Positions 60,233-64,000 of a DNA stretch of 64,000 bases are shown in pieces. The DNA is taken from assembly GCA_949317995.1 (NCBI GenBank), contig OX439045.1:43109693-43173692 (forward strand), written 5' to 3'. Source of the stretch: Acholoe squamosa (lineage: Eukaryota; Annelida; Polychaeta; Phyllodocida; Polynoidae). The notes under the pieces are model-generated. The model saw nothing but the letters and a program-made list of their open reading frames with translations, was not told the DNA's origin and searched no databases. The stretch's first letter is position 1; every line of letters begins with the position of its first letter. The position numbers were made by a program, and so were the translations under genes.

Positions 60233-61558
60233 CTATAGTGGGACTATAGCTTGCACTCTAAATCTGGTTCAGCCATCAATACGTTATAGGTCTGGTTATG
60301 GTATTTGATCCTGGTTTGGGCGCCCCCATTTCGGCCTCAATTGAAACACACCGAAACCTTCTTTGGAAGGGATACAAAATGTGAACCCCTTTTAGTTAGC
60401 CCAATCAAAAAGTAATGTTCTAAAGAAACAAAAAGTCAAACCTAACTTCACTTTTCAGTGTCCATGAGATTGGATAAAGATGGTAACTTGCGTCAAACGC
60501 CCTTGGTAAATGGGTGCTCATTAAAAGTTCAAAGATGTACACAAATGGTCCAGTTGGAAACCTTAGGTAATTTCATGCCTCATTGCTTAACGTGCGAACC
60601 TCAGAGGTGATGAAAACAAGAGTAGAGGAAAAACACCCAGATTGCCCATTGGGTATTATTTAGATTTTGGCACTCGGCCCTAAATCTTATTCAACCAGGA
60701 AAGTGTTCATAGGAAAAGGTTGTGTAAAGCCCAAAGGTTTTGTTGTTGTTTTTATGTTTTCTTTCTCTCTTTTTTACCGTGCCCTTTTTGGAGCTTGTGA
60801 TTACTACTATCACAGTAATTTAGGATGCTTTCCCTTCTTGTGTTCCACAAGTGGCACAACTTTTGGGAGTTGTCTTTGCTGAATCAGTCTTTTTTCATTG
60901 GGGCGTTCTCTTTTTTTTTCTTTGCTCATTATTGTGTTAGTTCAACGATGGAAATGTAATAACGGTGCATACATAGTGGCCCCCTATACATGGGTGAAAA
61001 GTGACGCTGTGACGCAGGGGTTTTAAAAAATGACAGACGATGACATTATCAAAAGTTCCCAGTACATATACATAAAAAGTGACGGAGTGACGCCCATCCT
61101 TCCTAGAAAATTGATGGTATGGCCAAGGATGATATAGCCATTATAGGGAACCTATGTATATCCTTGGTATGGCGTCCTAAAAGTGTTAAGCACCCATGCA
61201 TGTAGGCACAATTGTACTATCTATACCGTTCTCGTGATGCATTTCACATCAAACTCCTTTGCCTGGAGTATGTTGCTTGTATGCTAAATAGAGCTGGGAG
61301 TAGGTGCACTCTTTTACAAAGAATTTACACTCTGCTTCACCATTCAACTTCCACTCACCATATAAGTCTGTAAAGGCACCTGCCTTTTAAAATTAGTGTG
61401 TGTTGCACTATGAGACACCTACTTTTGTCACACACACTTTCAAGTGCTTTTGCGCTGACCACTTGTATACAACACAACACTAGTGGTCAAAGTGAGACTG
61501 ATACAGGTGAGGCACTCCTTTTCCAATAGGAGCAACACACTCCTGACATGAAAGAAGG
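60233..61558. other. non-coding stretch, no gene seen
   Basis: It contains a GTGACG-rich segment (60995-61100) resembling the GTGACAT-rich segment at 10.4-10.6 kb, plus a short GACCACT/AGTGGTC hairpin at about 61457-61488. Confidence 0.4.
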
Positions 61559-61562
61559 AAAA
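61559..61562 (-). terminator. RNA polymerase III terminator of tRNA-Leu
   Basis: A TTTT run on the minus strand five bases beyond the tRNA 3' end, the usual distance for a pol III stop. Confidence 0.8.
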
Positions 61563-61567
61563 GCTCT

Positions 61568-61651
61568 TGTCAGAAGTGGGATTCGAACCCACGCCCACAG
61601 AAGTGGACTGCGACCTGAACGCAGCGCCTTAGACCGCTCGGCCATCCTGAC
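61568..61651 (-). tRNA. tRNA-Leu (anticodon CAG)
   Basis: The 84-nt minus-strand sequence begins GTCAGGATGGCCGAGCGGTC (A box TGGCCGAGCGG) and has an anticodon arm GCGTT-CAG-GTCGC. A long variable arm closed by CCAC...GTGG follows, as in type II tRNAs. It ends with B box GGTTCGAATCC and an acceptor CTTCTGAC plus discriminator A. The seven acceptor pairs form with one G-T. The CCA is not encoded and there is no intron. A TTTT terminator follows. It decodes CUG leucine codons and is almost certainly functional. Antisense frames across it are meaningless. Confidence 0.97.
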
Positions 61652-64000
61652 TCTGATATTAGTGGCGATTAGGATACTGATAACATTCACATCAATGTAA
61701 GCTTATTGATAACCTAAATGCACCACAAGTGTTTGCAGATCGGCCTGGAATACAGTGCCATGGTGATACTGAATACTTGCAAAAAAAATGGAAATGCATC
61801 ACGACCAAAATTCGAAATAAATAGGTTCAGATCCTTGTGATTCAAATGCCAAAAACTAAACCTATAAAGGAGTGAAACAGTTGATTGTCAGAATAAAGCG
61901 ACATTCTCCATGTAAGTCTTGTAACCACTCCCCAAGTCTGTCAGAACACACTGGGCATGAGAGGTGAGGATGCAGGTATAGCAGGCCTCCCCGGAGGCCT
62001 CCTCATGCCAGACAGGCAGACTGAGAAGCCACTTGTTCAGCGATGATTAATGTATTCGTCAGAGTTTGTGGTGCTGGAATTTCCTGATCTTTATGTTTTT
62101 ATTGGTAGGTCTGACGGCTCCCTGATAACGGCATCCTGTGTGTATGTTGGAGTGTGTGGCGCTAGGGGAGGAGGGGGTAGGCTATATGGATGAAATTTTG
62201 CTTACTCGGCACTTTACTCAAGTTATAGAAGCGTTTTTTACTATATGCGCAGAGACGGGGATCGAAAGTTCGAAAAACGATATGGTGCAATATCCTGAAG
62301 CTTTATTCGAATTGGAACTGGCATTGTAAAGGTATCGCCAACAAACAATACAGTACAACCTGAAGCTGTTTCCATAGTAGGGAGGTTTAGCACAAACTGC
62401 GTGGGCAATAAAACGCAGACGTACAGCATACCTACAACACTGGTACGTCTGCGTTAAATGAGCTACGGGGGACGTACGTCGTGGTTGCTAAACGTCCCTA
62501 ATGATTCGAGTCTGCGTATCACTTCTGTACATGCAGTATGAATAGGGCCTATGGTTTTGGAAACAGTCGAACTCATCAGAAACTGTTGAATTCACCAGAT
62601 TTACAACTGCAGCTTCGTTGATGATTATTTTCTTTCTTATTTAGAAAATAATTGTTTGATAAAAGTTCTCTTTCCGCATATATTCCATATGAGCGTGAAT
62701 TGGTAAAGTTATTTTGTCGGTGAACGAATGGGAGTAGAAAACCAATGCCGAACTACATTCGCACCTTATGCTAACCTCTGGAGAGTATATTATGATATAA
62801 ACCCTATAAGCCAGTCTCATTTTAATGCTGCAATGCACATGTATCATGATGTCTATATGTACAGCTGATATAGGTCAGTCCTGACAGGTATCGTAACATT
62901 TATCATCACATCTCTGTGGCATGAGACACCCTGGAGGTTTGTTACGAAGGAGTAATTCAGCTCTGGCAAGTTATTGCATTTCATGCATCAGGACAACAAT
63001 ATTAGTATGATCAGTGCGCGGTCCTCAAAGGGTTAACGGTGTTGATAAAGATCCATGCTGCGCCCGAGCCGCACTTTGCAGTTCACACCTGGACTTTGCA
63101 CTTTGCAGCACCTGGCACACTAGTAACCTGTATGCGGTCATTCAGCCTACATCCTCGCCGATACAAAGGCTCTGTGGGCCAATATAAAGATCCTTTTACC
63201 TATAGAGGGTGATCCCCTCCTACTTCTCCTCATGTAGCCTTACCTTTACACAAATTACCACTTAATGGGCAGCAAAATCCTTTAATGAGTCATGAGCTGT
63301 TGAAGTGTTGGTGCAGGGACCCCCTACGAGTTGATAGTAAACAACCGGAGAAGTGGCATGATACAGCATTGTAGCTTCCGTACGCTTTTGACCAGCAGTG
63401 CATTTTTGTATCGATATGACAAATGAGCACAAATCCTTTGAAGCATCACTCTGTCCTTAAAGGGTGAAGATAGGACCAAGGTCTCCTACACAAATCACTC
63501 TGCATCCTGCTGCCAACCGGCTGCAGCCCGCTGCGTGACTGCATGCCACCAGGCTGACTTTTTCTTTTTATGGACCTCTGGTGCCTTTTTTCATGTTTTA
63601 CTTCACTGAGGACGGGCAGAAAAAGGTCTGGGATGAATGAAAATTATGAGCAAACAACAGCACATGGGGTAAATGGCTGGGACTTGGAGGGGTAGTCTCC
63701 TGGTAACCCATTAAGGTACGCATTGTGCTTGATTGCCATTTTAGTCAACATCAGGGCAATAGCTACATCCACAGGGCTACAGGTATATATCACACTGACC
63801 CTAAAGCTAGGGATCCACTGCCGAGAATTTCTTGTGAATTGTACTCGTGCGTGTCTTCTCGCAAAGCAGTCACAGATATCAAAATATTTTGATTTCTGCG
63901 AATCTAGTCGCAGGCCGCTCGGACGTCGCATGAAGGGAGTTGCAAGGGCAGATCCACTGATGGAACGTCTTCTGTGATAACACACACATGAGTGCAAGTC
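61652..64000. other. non-coding stretch to right edge, no gene seen
   Basis: No exon recognised. It contains a hairpin MITE (62378-62500), palindromic-family fragments (62975-63040 and 63270-63465) and a possible left end of another inverted-repeat element near 63808 (AGGGATCCACTGCCGAG). The 16-bp palindrome ATCAAAATATTTTGAT lies at 63878-63893. Confidence 0.4.
62378..62500. mobile_element. 123-bp hairpin MITE, TAGGGASGTTTAGCA ends
   Basis: The left end TAGGGAGGTTTAGCA and the right end TGCTAAACGTCCCTA are inverted with one mismatch. At the centre AACGCAGACGTAC (62412-62424) and GTACGTCTGCGTT (62443-62455) pair perfectly around an 18-bp loop. There is no coding capacity. Confidence 0.8.

Noticed and set aside
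61487-61690. 67-codon minus-strand frame (RVRMAERSKALRSGRSPLL)
   Set aside because: It is the tRNA-Leu gene translated; such frames are a known annotation artefact.

Overview
This window is eukaryotic, not bacterial. The evidence is short exons with consensus GT/AG splice sites, introns of up to about 31 kb, long dinucleotide microsatellites, an intronless tRNA-Leu gene with A and B boxes, decayed non-LTR retrotransposons and many small inverted-repeat transposons. Immunoglobulin-superfamily exons combined with CR1/Jockey-type LINEs point to an animal, probably an invertebrate. I cannot name the species, and no gene symbol can be assigned safely.

Layout. Positions 1-4705 hold the 3' part of a probable LTR retrotransposon. 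A long reading frame is already open at the left edge and ends at 2785. It encodes a gag-like nucleic-acid-binding protein with two Cys/His fingers and a C-terminal coiled coil. About 1.5 kb of AT-rich non-coding DNA follows, then a purine tract and a probable 3' LTR with a TATA box and a poly(A) signal. No protease, reverse transcriptase or integrase lies between that frame and the LTR. Most of 4.7-44.3 kb is intron of a plus-strand immunoglobulin-superfamily gene. I see three of its exons: the second half of one Ig domain (12597-12692), and a complete further Ig domain split over two exons (43620-43806 and 44158-44324). The splice phases of all three agree. The first exon of the upstream domain and everything 3' of 44324 were not found.

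The rest is repeat-rich non-coding DNA. It contains a nearly full-length but broken CR1/Jockey-type LINE (33.8-36.6 kb, plus strand), the 3' part of a second LINE (47.4-48.65 kb, minus strand), and three copies of a 162-174 bp inverted-repeat element, two of them inserted into those two LINEs at different places. There is also a pogo-like MITE (33.1 kb), a 1.1 kb TIR element carrying four copies of a 17-bp motif (53.2-54.4 kb), and a cluster of four unrelated or distantly related inverted-repeat elements between 56.7 and 59.8 kb. A further hairpin MITE lies at 62.4 kb, and a degenerate palindromic repeat family (half-site CATGATGCA, often near AACCCTTTAAGG) recurs through the whole window. A perfect 60-bp palindrome with no spacer lies at 11415-11474.

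Near the right end, two minus-strand segments (60232-59946 and 59552-59505) look like the last two exons of an unidentified gene. A well-formed tRNA-Leu(CAG) gene lies on the minus strand at 61651-61568. Identities, alignments and splice sites given here were read by eye; nothing was searched against a database.
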